Below are positions 24,451 through 35,436 of a stretch of DNA of 64,000 nt, piece by piece. Within the stretch, counting starts at the first letter, position 1, and each line of letters begins with the position of its first letter. The DNA comes from Aristolochia californica (Eukaryota; Streptophyta; Magnoliopsida; Piperales; Aristolochiaceae). The position numbers and the translations under genes were made by a program. The notes under the pieces are model-generated. The model saw only the letters and a list, made by a program, of their open reading frames with translations, did no database searches and was not told the DNA's origin. Location of the stretch: the NCBI GenBank assembly GCA_029961685.1, contig JARWKL010000016.1, forward strand, positions 17,614,157-17,678,156, written 5' to 3'.

Positions 24451-24790
24451 ACAATATCTTATATAAAATAAATATTTATTTTTTAGAAGCTACAAGTTGT
24501 CATTTTGTCACTCTCACTTGTAATAGTTTTTTAAACATATCATAACAAACCTAAAAAAAGATGTCAAACCTTCTCCTTTTGGCAGCAAATGGATGTACTT
24601 ATCAACCAAAACACTGATAAGTTTTTTTGCTTGCATTCTTTATTCCAAAAATACATATATAAATGCCCCCAAAATATCAAGGGTAGGCTTCTAAAGTTAT
24701 TTGTATTATAATAAGATAGATTCTTTTAATCTAGTAGCATCTTTTAAGTCCTATCTCTTCATAAATTAATTTCTCACTTCCATGAAAAGC

Positions 24791-25289
24791 CTCATAGCTA
24801 TCACCCACATCGGGTACTAAATTTTATCTATCTTAGTATAATTGTGCTAAGAAATCTTTATGGAGGCCGTGATGGTCAAGAGCTTCTGCTGGCAGACAAC
24901 AGAGATCATCGTTTGAGTCCAGTATTGAAGAAAGTCGAGGTTAATATGAATTTTTAATGTCGGCTTCCGTGTTCAGTTGAACTCTTTCTGTAATTTAAAA
25001 TTGGGATATTTAAAAAATACCCAAAAATATTTAAAATATTCGCAAGAATACGGATTTCAATCCTAAATAAGCTTTTTTATTTCAGTATTTTTCTAAATGA
25101 CCCTTTAAAATATTTCGTTAGACAATAATGGCGGCTGCTGGTCCTTCTATCATTGATGTAGCTTTTCAACCCTTTCAACCCATTTCTCTTATTTAAGCTC
25201 AGGAGCTGCTCTTAGTACTCCTCGTGCTGTCCATGGCTGCTTGAATCTCTGAAAACAGACTGATCAGAGAGACAGCTTACAGAAGGCCG
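24791..25289 (+). promoter_or_regulatory. PLT-b upstream region with TATA box
   Basis: TATTTAAG at 25190-25197, 93 bp before the ATG. The preceding 480 bp is almost identical to the PLT-c upstream region (37010-37514), including GGCGGCTGCTGGTCCTTCTA and a stretch around 24870 of unknown nature. The MULE present in PLT-a is absent here (empty site near 25093). Confidence 0.6.
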
Positions 25290-26985
25290 ATGGAGGATAA
25301 CTGTGTGGTAGCTTCTTCTGTTGGGTCTACTTCAGCCATGGAAGTGGAGACGCCGGAAAAGCCTAGGGGGAGGAATAAGTATGCCACTGCATCCACCATG
25401 CTAGCTTCCATGACTTCCATTCTTCTGGGTTATGGTGAGTTCACCTTTAGTTGCAGAGAAATAGGTATAAATGAGTTTCTGTTCTTTGCGTTGTATCGAA
25501 GATGGAAGATATGCTTTTGCTTCTGTTTTTGATGAAATTTTCGTCTTTTGTTGTTCAGATATTGGAGTGATGAGTGGAGCGGCGATATTCATCAAAGATG
25601 ATTTGAAAATCAGCGACGTACAAGTGGAAATCATAGTGGGAATCCTCGCCGTCTACGCTCTGATCGGATCGGCAGCCGCCGGGAGGACGTCGGATTGGAT
25701 AGGCCGGCGGTACACCATCGTCTTCGCCGCCGTCATCTTCTTCGTGGGTGCACTTCTGATGGGCTTCGCGACCAATTACGCTTTTCTGATGGTGGGAAGA
25801 TTCGTCGCAGGAATCGGCGTCGGATATGCTCTGGTGATCGCTCCCGTGTACACGGCTGAGGTCTCGCCCGCGTCAACCAGAGGCTTCCTCACATCACTCC
25901 CTGAAATCTTCATCAACTTCGGGATTTTGCTCGGTTATGTCTCGAACTACGGGTTCGCAAAGCTCCCGGAGAACCTAAGCTGGCGGATGATGCTCGGCGT
26001 CGGTGCAATCCCAGCCGTCTTCCTTGCCGTCGGCGTACTCGCAATGCCTGAGTCGCCTCGGTGGCTCGTAATGCAAGGCCGTCTCGGAGACGCCAGACTA
26101 GTTCTAAACAAGACCTCGGACACCAAGGAGGAAGCAGAGTGCCGGCTGAGCGACATCAAAGAAGCCGCCGGAATACCGGAAAATTACACCGAAGACGTGG
26201 TTGAAGTCCCGCAGCGCAACCGCGCCGGGAAGGGAGTGTGGAAGGAGCTGCTATGGAAACCAACCCCTGCCGTTCGCCGCATCCTCATAGCCGGCGTCGG
26301 CATCCATTTCTTCCAACAGTCGTCCGGCATCGATTCCGTCGTCCTCTACAGTCCGCGCATCTTCAAAAAAGCAGGAATCAAAGGCAACGACGCTCTCTTG
26401 GGCGCAACCGTGGCTGTCGGATTCACCAAGACGATGTTCATCTTGGTGGCAACTTTTCTGTTGGACAGAGTCGGAAGACGGCCACTCCTCCTCACCAGCG
26501 TCGCCGGTATGATCGTCTCCCTCGTCGGTCTGGGATTTGGACTAACTATCATCGATCACTACCACGAAGAGAGGATCGTATGGGCGATCGTCATCTGCAT
26601 CGGCTCCATCCTTGCGTACGTTTCCTTCTTCTCCATCGGGCTGGGACCCATCACCTGGGTCTACAGCTCGGAGATTTTCCCGCTCAGACTGAGGGCACAG
26701 GGGGCCAGCATGGGTGTGGCGATGAACAGGGTGACGAGCGGGGTCATCGCCATGACCTTCCTTTCGCTTTACAAAGCCATTACGATCGGCGGCAGCTTCT
26801 TCCTCTACGCTGGTATTGCTGCTGTGGCATGGGTCTTCTTCTACACCTTCTTCCCTGAAACTCGAGGACGGACGCTAGAAGAAATGCAGACCCTGTTTGA
26901 GAAACCTGTTTTTAGATCCAGAGGGACGAAAGAAGGAAGAAGCCACGATGAGGTTCAGTCAAGCAATGGACTTGAACAGCGATAA
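25290..26985 (+). CDS. PLT5: PLT-b, polyol/monosaccharide:H+ symporter, copy 2
   Basis: The same gene type as PLT-a. Exon 1 is 25290-25434, the intron 25435-25558 (124 bp, GTGAGT..TTCAG) and exon 2 25559-26985, giving 523 residues. All sugar-porter signatures are intact: GYDIGVMSGA, GRTSDWIGRR, PESPRWL, QQSSGID, DRVGRRPLLL, GLGPITWVYSSEIF and PETRGRTLEEM, with the full hydrophilic tail ending EVQSSNGLEQR. It differs from PLT-c at only 14 residues by my count (about 97% identity), so these two are the youngest pair. The Thr in GLGPITW replaces Ala (PLT-a, -d) or Ser (PLT-c) in the TM10 region. No defect was seen; this is the most conventional copy of the array. The PLT family is clear, but the substrate cannot be read from sequence. 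Confidence 0.95.
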
Positions 26986-27121
26986 AATTCTCTTGAAGTT
27001 GGTATAATCGTCTGATTTAGTTTAATTTACGGTTAAACCAACAACAAGGCAAGATTGGAACTGCCGATAGAATACTTATCGTTGTCATGGAAAGATTAAT
27101 TAGATTTTTTTCTACGTGATA
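26986..27121. other. 3' flank of PLT-b
   Basis: AT-rich sequence conserved with the other copies, up to CTACGTGATAAT, where a foreign insert interrupts the alignment. Confidence 0.5.
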
Positions 27122-27426
27122 ATTATTGGAACAGGCATGTCTTTAATATGCAAGTTGTGCCTTAGCCAAAAGATCGACCTTTTAGTGAAGGCGCAACTTG
27201 CATATTAAAGACAGGCCCATTCCAACACTCCCCTGCACGGGGAACTCCCGTGTACAAATGCAAATGCATTATCCCACCTATACAGGGACGGCCAAAGACA
27301 AAGTCCCTCAAACTCGAAACCAACCTGCTTTGATACTATATTGAAACCAGCTGCACAAAAACCACGAGGTTTTAGTGAAGGCGTAACATGACTATCAGAG
27401 GGATTGGCTTGGTCGATATTCAATTC
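27122..27426. mobile_element. 0.3-kb insert in the PLT-b 3' flank
   Basis: The flanks of PLT-a and PLT-c read GTGATAATCAAATCCAAC without interruption. In PLT-b about 305 bp lies between GTGATAAT and ATAATCAAATCC, so a 5-bp ATAAT repeat brackets it. The insert has a strong foldback at its left side (27126-27225) and a segment CTTTGATACTATATTGAAA resembling the 'gctctgatacca' sequences common in plant LTR or TRIM remnants. The class is undetermined; a solo short LTR is possible. Confidence 0.55.
27126..27225 (+). repeat. 100-nt foldback (hairpin)
   Basis: The arm TGTCTTTAATATGCAAGTTG (27138-27157) and its extension to 27162 pair with AGGCGCAACTTGCATATTAA and onward (27189-27213), 25 bp with a single G:U-type mismatch. 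TTGGAA/TTCCAA adds an outer pairing. The loop is about 26 nt. Confidence 0.8.
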
Positions 27427-28094
27427 TCAACAATAATCAAATCCAATGCAAGGCATATTTTACTAGTTTGTCACTTTCGATCCGCTTCGAGACAGAAGAC
27501 GGGTGGGATTCTGACACGCTGCTCAATAAGCAAGAACCATTATTGCAGCGACCGCCTCCTTGTTGTCATCTGTTATAACTTATAACAAGGAGTTGTCCAC
27601 ATGTAGGATTATGTGGTTTCCATGTGGCATCCTACATGGAGGATGAGGTGGGTTCCCTATGACATAGTGGATGACGGGTGCTGATGTGGCATGATGACAT
27701 TGAAGAACTAAATTAAATATAAGGAGAATTTTTTTCACAAAAATTAACAAACATAAAACTATGCAAAGGTTATACCTATTTTAGAAATTTTTGTGAAATA
27801 TTAGAAAGTGATTGAGAAACCATGCATTTAGAAACTAATAAGAAGCAATGTTTTAATAACCAAATCGGACCAATCAGTTCCACATGATTGAATAGAAATC
27901 GAAGCCCTTTTAGATTCTTACACTATATACAAATGGTTGTCACAGAGAACCACATATCCAATTGGTTGGTCTAGTTCAACAATAAACTAGGTTGATTAAA
28001 TGGGTCCAGTTCAAAAAATATAACTATATTTAGTCCTATTTTGAAAACCGAACCAACTATCAAACTAGAAGTAATGTAGATTTCAATTTTAACC
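27427..28094. other. unit 2/3 spacer, no gene seen
   Basis: The first 175 bp continues the PLT 3' flank, including GTTATAACTTATAACAAGG shared with 46076-46100 downstream of PLT-d. The rest is AT-rich with GATGTGGCATGATGACAT, a motif style seen in the MULEs here. No recognisable coding sequence. Confidence 0.5.
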
Positions 28095-30983
28095 GGGTAA
28101 GACAAAGCTCAATCATTAGTTTAATCTATCTATTTTGGGATAAGCCTTAGACCCAACTTCATAAAACAATGTGGGAAACTAGACTTAGGTTTCATCTATA
28201 TGTCATATTTGTTGACTTTTAGATAGATTAAAATAGTGTTCTAGTAGGCTAGTTAGGTATACATTACTGCATGAGCCCGAAGTGACCATGTTAAACCAAA
28301 ACCAGAAATTCCTTTCACTTGATGACCATTTTGGTTTTAAAACATTGATAAGAAATGTAAACGAATCCATTAAAAAGGTATCTTTAGATCCTCTAGATTC
28401 TATAATTGTGCATTTAAATAATCTAGATCCTACAATTGTGCTATATAAACTATATAATGACACTATAATAGCCACTCTAATGTTGATTAAGCACATATTA
28501 AATTAAAAAATCTAATATTCACATGAAAAATTCCATGGCCATTTGAGAAAACAGATGGTTCTGTCCCCCTCCAACACAAAGAACCAATGTTGATTTTTAC
28601 AGAGAAAACATGGAAGATAGAAGAGAAGAGAGGAGATGAAATGTGAGAGAGAAAGATAAAACAAAGAGAGAGTACATTGGGTATTTCTTGCTCTCTTACA
28701 TCACGTTCCTTTATAATAGAATACAACTTGAATCTTACTAAAAATAAACTGTACAAAGTATTCAATTACATAAAAATATCTCAATAAATCTAATCACCAT
28801 AAGTTGTAAAAAGGAAACTAAGATTAAGAGCATAAGGATGAAATGCTCCTCCCACACATGCTCCGTGTGGATTCTTCTTCTCCTCTTCTTCTTTGACTTT
28901 GCTTCAACTGTGAGACCTCATTTGCATGAGAGTCACCTTTGATTCTATGAAACTTGTGAAATATGATTTGCTGGAGACTCATCTTAGAGTCTTTGATATG
29001 GCTTCTTCAACTTTCTCTGTCATGCTGGAGTTTGTAACTTCAGCTTGCCAACAATCTTAGTCATAAAACTTGTGTAATTAAAAAAAATATCTTGATTCAT
29101 CTTGTTCTTGTGCACATCTTCATGTGATATCCATCTTGTCATCTTGTTCTCCCCCTTACTCTAATATTTTATAATCTTTTGGTTGCATAAAATTTGATTA
29201 CTACAAATTCTAGAATTCTTAATTATTTGTGACCTCATACTTTTACTTCTTCCATGTGGAAACTTATATCGTCAGGTGCATTCCAATTAGAGTATGCTTG
29301 ATGAACATCCCCCTTTGTCACTAGCATAGAGACGGAGTCACTCAAATTTGATCCCTATCAACCAATTCCTCTACATGGACGAAGGTGTCTATGATTGCTT
29401 AGCCAAGTTATATGCAAAAATCAAAGTTGAGGGTTGATTGGATTTATTGAAGTTCAGGAAAAGAATTTTTTTTTACTATTTTGTTGTAATTTGAGTATAA
29501 TGAGCCTCTATTTATAATAGAAAAAAACAAGTAGAATCCAATTACAATTAAACTACCTTTATCCCAATTACACCCAAAGTTAAACACTAAAAGATAAACC
29601 CTAAAATAATTGAATAACTGAACATAATAGAAAACTAACATAACTAAAATACTATTAATTGATACTCTTATATGAGATCTCCTATTAGACTCCATATTAA
29701 TCCTATCTATGTGAGACTTCTTGCTGGAGAGTCATATAAAACTCTTCCATATTTGCTCTTCAACGTTTCCCCTCAAGTTGAAGTTTATCACTTCAACTTG
29801 CAATGAAAATGATTTTTGGTCTTCAATCTTTATTGACTAATTTTTTTTCTTAGAAGTTAAATCTTCATCATTTGTTCTACCCCTTTCTGGAATATTTTGG
29901 TCACATAAAAATGACCACAACATGTGGAACAAAATACCTTTTTCTCATATTTCTTCTTCTACTTTTTCCCCTCGAAGGAGATAAATAAGACATAGAGACT
30001 CAACTTGGACAAAACACAATGTGGGAGAAGAAAATCACTCTTAGTCATATGAGAAAGCTCCATACATCAGTCAAAAAGACCATAGTCTAAAACACACTCT
30101 ACTCAATTTTAAAGGGGAAAAATGACCCAACTTTAGGGTTTAACAAAGAGACTATTCACTTTTTAAGGGTAAAACACAAATCATCTTTTGGATGAAGAAT
30201 AAAATACTTGCTTCAAGCTGGATGTTGGGCACACTCTTATACTTTTTAGGTAGTGGGTTTAAACATTGGTCTGAAGTGATGAAAACACAAGAAGATAAAC
30301 GGAAGAAATTCTAGAGGAGAACAACTTTAACTGGAAGGAGGCGACTATGCAACACTCATACTTCCAAACGAATCTAGAATATGACCCCTTTTAAAAAAAG
30401 ACTAGGGGAGACTATAACGGTAGAACTTAATAAATTTGACCAAGAAAAACGTTTTTTTGGGGGTGACCACAATTTTTAGAGTTGTCGATGCGTAAGATAC
30501 ACAACCAAGTAACAAAATGCAAACCTAGAAAACAACATTGAAGGAGGATATTTTTGCATACCTTGAAAAACACATAATGGAGTGATTAATTCTGACAAAA
30601 ACTCTGATTAGAAGAGAAATTTGGCTAAAAAAATAGGATTCTAAGGGAAAAGGAAACTCAATTCATGCCAATGCATGGAGAGAAAATAGGAACAATAAGA
30701 GATTTTTGATTGAACTAACCTTTAGTACTTATGATATCAATATCTCCCACAGTATGGATCAAAATCACAAACCGTTTATTATTTAAGAAACTAGACTCAA
30801 AGAGATTTAATTTGATGCATAATTCAACATAAAAAGCTTGATTTTTTAATATGTTTTGATATCTTTATTTTCTTCAGTTTGTAGAATGACGGTTGCCAAC
30901 TCCAATGCGAATATCTCCTTACATATAGATTGACATGAAATTTTCTCTTTCTGAAACTAAAGTTCAATACCTTTAATTCATAT
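28095..30983. repeat. block X', LTR-like repeat between units 2 and 3
   Basis: Homologous to 14905-17900 and ends abruptly at about 30983, where TCATATAAAATCC joins the CACTA sequence CATTTCTCATAACCG. It includes a minus-strand LTR-like stretch (29455-29650) with ATTATAAATAG.. homology to 49100-49150. No coding capacity was recognised. Confidence 0.55.
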
Positions 30984-30995
30984 AAAATCCATTTC

Positions 30996-31400
30996 TCATA
31001 ACCGATTTATGTACCGCAAGCCAAGGGCCACCATTTTTAGGATCATCATTTTTAGGATCATCCATGTGATAAACTTGTTCTGCTTGAAACACCAATGGGA
31101 AAGGGTTGTCTTTGCACTATTCTGTGACGTGTTAACACTACTATACCAAGTAGCATTCCTAATACCTTGTCTACTATAACTTAGATCAAACCACTTACAT
31201 TTGAGCACATAAACTGAATTATCACCCATGTACCATAGTTTGATCATATAAGTTTCAACCCCATAATAGTCAAGGTAATTGTTCTTGTAGTATCCCTTTA
31301 CAATCATGTCACTATTTTGAGTTGTACGGTTTGCCTTAAGTTGCTCGATGTAGATTTGCATGTCATTGATGATACAACTTGAGTAGTTGTTGCTTGACAT
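30996..31400 (-). pseudogene. DUF4216 domain of a CACTA TNP2 polyprotein, fragment
   Basis: An open 134-codon minus-strand frame. In order: MQIYIEQLKANRTTQNSDM (the RkTQNSG box), KGYYKNNYLDYYGVE, MIKLWYMGDNSVYVLKCKW, FDLSYSRQGIRNATW and then HWCFKQNKFITWMI. This is the whole DUF4216 layout in sequence, a domain found almost only in plant CACTA elements. There is a small internal duplication near the end (ILKMMILKM; GGATCATC.TTTTTA repeated in the DNA at 31040-31060). It is missing the rest of the protein. Confidence 0.75.
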
Positions 31401-34099
31401 ATGACCTACAACAAGGCAATAGGTAACACTGTTTAATATAAGATAGGTGCATGCTTACTATTAATTGTGACATAGTATATTACATCAAGGATATTACACT
31501 TAAAAAAAGAAATATTTGAGCCAACACCATCTTAATGGACACAACTAATCTTATGTTCAAACCAAATGACAATTGTCTTCACATCATTAGACCAAATTGG
31601 TTGTATCATGGGTTTGTAATACTTCATTGGTGTTCACTATTTAAGAGACATACTAGATGATTAACACACACTCTTCATGGATAACACATCTTATTATTTG
31701 ACTCTACAACAGATTTGGTGTATGTCATAAGAATAAAAAGCTCTAGCTCTTCTTTAAATTCATCACTCAAGGGCCTATCATGAATGATCTTCATCTAGAT
31801 CTTGTCTATTTTCTCCTAAACATCAATGAATTACACACACAAATTGCCATCACAACAACCTCATCTACGAGAGAAGACCTTACTTCAAGATCCCTAGTTC
31901 TAGTTGGGAGAGGTCGTGAACCATAACTCGCAAATCACATTCAACTTCGTTGTTCACTTGAGTTTTTTATTCCATGATATCCATCTAAGATTGGCGATTG
32001 TTTGTCATTGCATGTTACAAGTTAAGGCACTTGTCAAAATTTTAGTAGCATCTCCTTTTTCCCTTTATGCTATACCAACATAATTAGTTTATATGCATGT
32101 ACCATACTATCACTAGAGAATAATGCATACTAATCATTGAAGTATGCAATATAACACTTGAGGAAACCAGGAAGATGCTTCCTAAATGCATCTACAACGG
32201 TCTCAAACTATAACACTAAAAATAATAAACAATCTTACGAATCCCCGAATGTTCTACATGACAATTCAAGAGTCGTACAAGTATATTTAATTCATATGCT
32301 ACTTGTTTATCAGGATGGATATCCCAAACTTTGCACACAACCAAGATATAGTGGGTAGTCAAATTCCAAAGAATTGAAATCTTTAACATTAGATACTAAT
32401 GAGAAATTATTTGTCTACAAGTAACTAAAAACCATATTGTTGAAATTCAAGATGGTGAGATTCATAGCGTGTCCAATGAACCCTATCTTCTTACGCCATA
32501 TGTGCATTCAACTGAAACTAAGATGATCTGGCCGTCTTGGGTATAGGTAGTTGAGCTAAACCTAGCTCCTTAACGTACCAGACCTAACCCTACGAACGCT
32601 CTGCTCAATGACAAAGTCATCAATTTTCTCACCAGCCTCCTATGCCTCATACCAACGAATGCATCTCCTTTTGTGAAAAATAACATAAGAAAGTTATAAT
32701 TGTGTACTTAAAATAAAATATATTATTTTTAAGAAAGTTAAAGTTATAATTGAACTTACATATTGTTGCTCAGATCCCTCAATCCCCTTGTACTGGGACT
32801 AATGACTGAATCAAAATTGCTTAACATTGGAGTAATTTGTAACCTATACATTTAAAAGTACACATGTATTTAAATGTATTAAAATAGTAATACATTTTAA
32901 AGAAAACATGCTCTAATTTAAATATATATCATATCTTCTCTGATACACATAAAACTTTTTGATCTCGTATCATGTCAAACCATTTGTTTGCTAATATTTT
33001 CGATATTTACTTGTGGATATCTCTTAACAAAAAAAATTTAGACTTTGAAGCACAACTCGTAAAAAGCTAATTACGTGGAATTTCTCCTCTAAATGTGTTC
33101 GCATGTAGCCACTACCAGTCCTCAAGGAAACCCCTCTATAAAGAGTCGATAGTATCGTGAGGTAATCTCATACTCTCTAGGTGCTCATGCATGGTAGTCT
33201 GGTTCTCTCAAAATGCCAAGCCCCATATATAATACATGACAACTCGTGCCACTACATCACTTTAAATATCCAAATCAAACTTCTCCTTCAAAAAAAAGAG
33301 TAAAATTATTATCAAACTTAACGTTGTAAGCTATTGAAAATTAAAGGAAAAAATCTAATTGAGTAATTTACAATATTTAGCGTAATACAGGAATACCTAG
33401 AAGCTAACTGATCATCAGTGTAGGATTTAAATGTATCTGCCTTTACCTCCTGCGGATTTCTAAGGATATGGGCCACTCAATGAGTGAAAAGTCTATAGCG
33501 TCTCGATGCCCTCCTATATGAATCTCTAAACTTCACGAGATCCTCCTACTAAGCCCTCTCATAATATCATCTACCCTAGAGCCTTATCGGGTGCATATTC
33601 ACCTCTTTGGCGAGGATATGAATGGAAACGATGTAGATGGAGTGGGTGTGGTAGCCTAGGTGGTATAATATTAGATAAACCTGCATAATATGTTTATAAT
33701 GTCAATAATATTATTTCAAATAATAGTAAAACCAACTTTATTTCTCAAGGACAATTATTCAAATTCATTGTTGTCTAACTACGTTATATTTCTTCATTAG
33801 CTTTCTTTTCCACTTGTTCGACCGCTTCTTTTTCTTTTGCTTCCTCTTAATCTTTATCGTTCTTGTCTTCTACCTCAACTTCGTCTTCTTCATTTACATC
33901 CTCTTCATTATATATCTGCATCTTCTACTATTTGTACATTTATATGATCTGGAGGAACCTCTAACCTTGTCAATGGCCAAACATCATCGTCCACCTGGAC
34001 AACATGGAGAATTTGACAACTCCTATTGGTAGGCAGTCATTTGTTTAGATATTGATAACTATTGGTCTAACACATCAAACACATTTATCATAATCACAT

Positions 34100-34480
34100 T
34101 ATGAACTATGCGTCACAGACCACTATTTTTAGGGTCTCCATGTAATAAACCTAATTCTATTCGAAATGTCAATGCAGTCGTCGTTGCACCATGTCTGCGA
34201 GATATTAACATTGCTAAAGCAGTCAGTAGACTTAAAACCTTGTTTAATATTGCTTATATCAAACCACTTGCACTTGAGCATATAACAAAATTATTGCCCA
34301 ATTACTATAGTAAAATTACATAAATTACGTCCCCATAATAGTCAAGATAATTTTGTTTCTAATGCCCCTTTATAGTGACGTTGTTAGTTTGAGTCTTACG
34401 ATTTGCCTCAAGTTGCTCACTGTGGATGTGTATGCCTTTAACAATATAACTCGTGTATTGCTACTAGATATAGGTCCCAT
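34100..34480 (-). pseudogene. second DUF4216-like CACTA fragment, unit 3
   Basis: One minus-strand frame reads IHIHSEQLEANRKTQTNNVT followed by a stop and NYLDYYGDVIYVILL, and another frame continues with LKCKWFDISNI. It is the same domain as 30996-31400 but more decayed, so the element contains this domain twice about 3 kb apart. Confidence 0.6.
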
Positions 34481-34967
34481 TCCAAAATGGTGAATATTAC
34501 TGTTTATTTCATGTTGGCCACAAACTTCTAGAATTTTAACTTGTGATAAATTAGATGACATCAAGAATATTAGCATGCAATAAACTCTGCAATCATGAGT
34601 GGCTATACCTGTCATATCGTTGGTTCAGGTTGGTTCTACCCTCATTTTAGAAAACTTCTTTGTGTTCATTGTGCAACATAAAAACAAATAAAAATAAAAA
34701 TCATACTCGATAACTAACCTAGAAGATGAATTCGTTAAATACTTATTAGATGTATTGTTCTTTGATCTGATTGTAATTATTTAGTACAACCCACAACTTG
34801 TTATACAAGTTCAAGTCAAGGATTAATTCGTTTCTTCTAATTAGTTCATGGGAAGTATGGGCAAAAACTGAGATTTTTTCCTTTAGGTAGTCGACATTTT
34901 CATCAGAATTCTAATACGTTCGATTAAAAATCTTATTTCAACATCTCTAAGAACATTGATTAAAATA

Positions 34968-35159
34968 TCAAAACTTCGTCGTTATTATACATGTCTGCAA
35001 AGAACCATCCAGACAAGCTCTATTTTGAACCATTATTTTCAAATTACAAAGAAACCTCTCAAGTAAATACTTCCATTGATATTGTATCGGACCACTCAAT
35101 AGTGCTTCTTGAGGTACATGAACTATCAAATAAACCAATACATAAAAAAACCACCACAA
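34968..35159 (-). pseudogene. DUF4218 domain of a CACTA TNP2 polyprotein, fragment
   Basis: A minus-strand frame with VYLIVHVPQEALLSGPIQYQ and then WKYLLERFLCNLKIMVQNRA. It aligns with the DUF4218 core (mvHL..E..l.GPvqyRWMYPFERylk.LK..VrNRA.pEGsi). Together with DUF4216 on the same strand it identifies the host element as CACTA. The frame ends soon after and the upstream TNP2 catalytic part is not readable. Confidence 0.75.
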
Positions 35160-35427
35160 TATCTTAATTTATTTTTTAGAAGCTAAAAGTTGTCATTTTG
35201 TCACCCTCACTTGTAATAGTTTTTTAAACATATCATAACAAACCTAAAAAAAGATGTCAAACCTTCTCCTTTTGGCAGCAAATGGATGTACTTATCAACC
35301 AAAACACTAATAAGTTTTTTTTGCTTGCAGTTTCTATTCCAAAAATACATATATAAATGCCCCCAAAATTTCAAGGGTAGGCTTCTAAAGTTATTTGTTT
35401 TATCATCTTTTAAGTCCTATCTCTTCA

Positions 35428-35436
35428 TAAATTAAA
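35428..35436. repeat. 9-bp target duplication, left
   Basis: TAAATTAAA, repeated exactly at 36987-36995 on the other side of the MULE. The empty sites in units 1, 2 and 4 read TAAATTAAT. Confidence 0.9.

Larger units (their letters stand above)
19810..24790 (-). mobile_element. CACTA remnant, array unit 2
   Basis: Co-linear with 4700-9490 and 30984-35427. On the minus strand: a DUF4218-like fragment (24290-24450), a DUF4216-like fragment (23400-23760), and a second DUF4216-like fragment (20346-20700) with VYVLKCMWFDISNSRQ. All frames are broken. Its right edge (TAAATTAATTTCTCAC near 24763) is the empty version of the site where the MULE inserted in unit 3. Confidence 0.7.
30984..35427 (-). 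mobile_element. CACTA remnant, array unit 3
   Basis: The best preserved of the four copies, with identifiable minus-strand fragments: DUF4218-like (34968-35159), DUF4216-like (34100-34480) and a second DUF4216-like (30996-31400). Its left side is truncated relative to units 1 and 2 by a deletion junction with block X' at about 30983. The right end is the MULE insertion site. It is dead as a transposon. Confidence 0.75.

Noticed and set aside
24865..24930. tRNA-like A and B box (GGTCAAGAGC, GTTTGAGTCC) upstream of PLT-b and PLT-c
   Set aside because: Spacing is roughly right for a tRNA or SINE head, but I could not draw a cloverleaf with a 7-bp acceptor stem and saw no SINE tail. Left as a chance or very degraded match.
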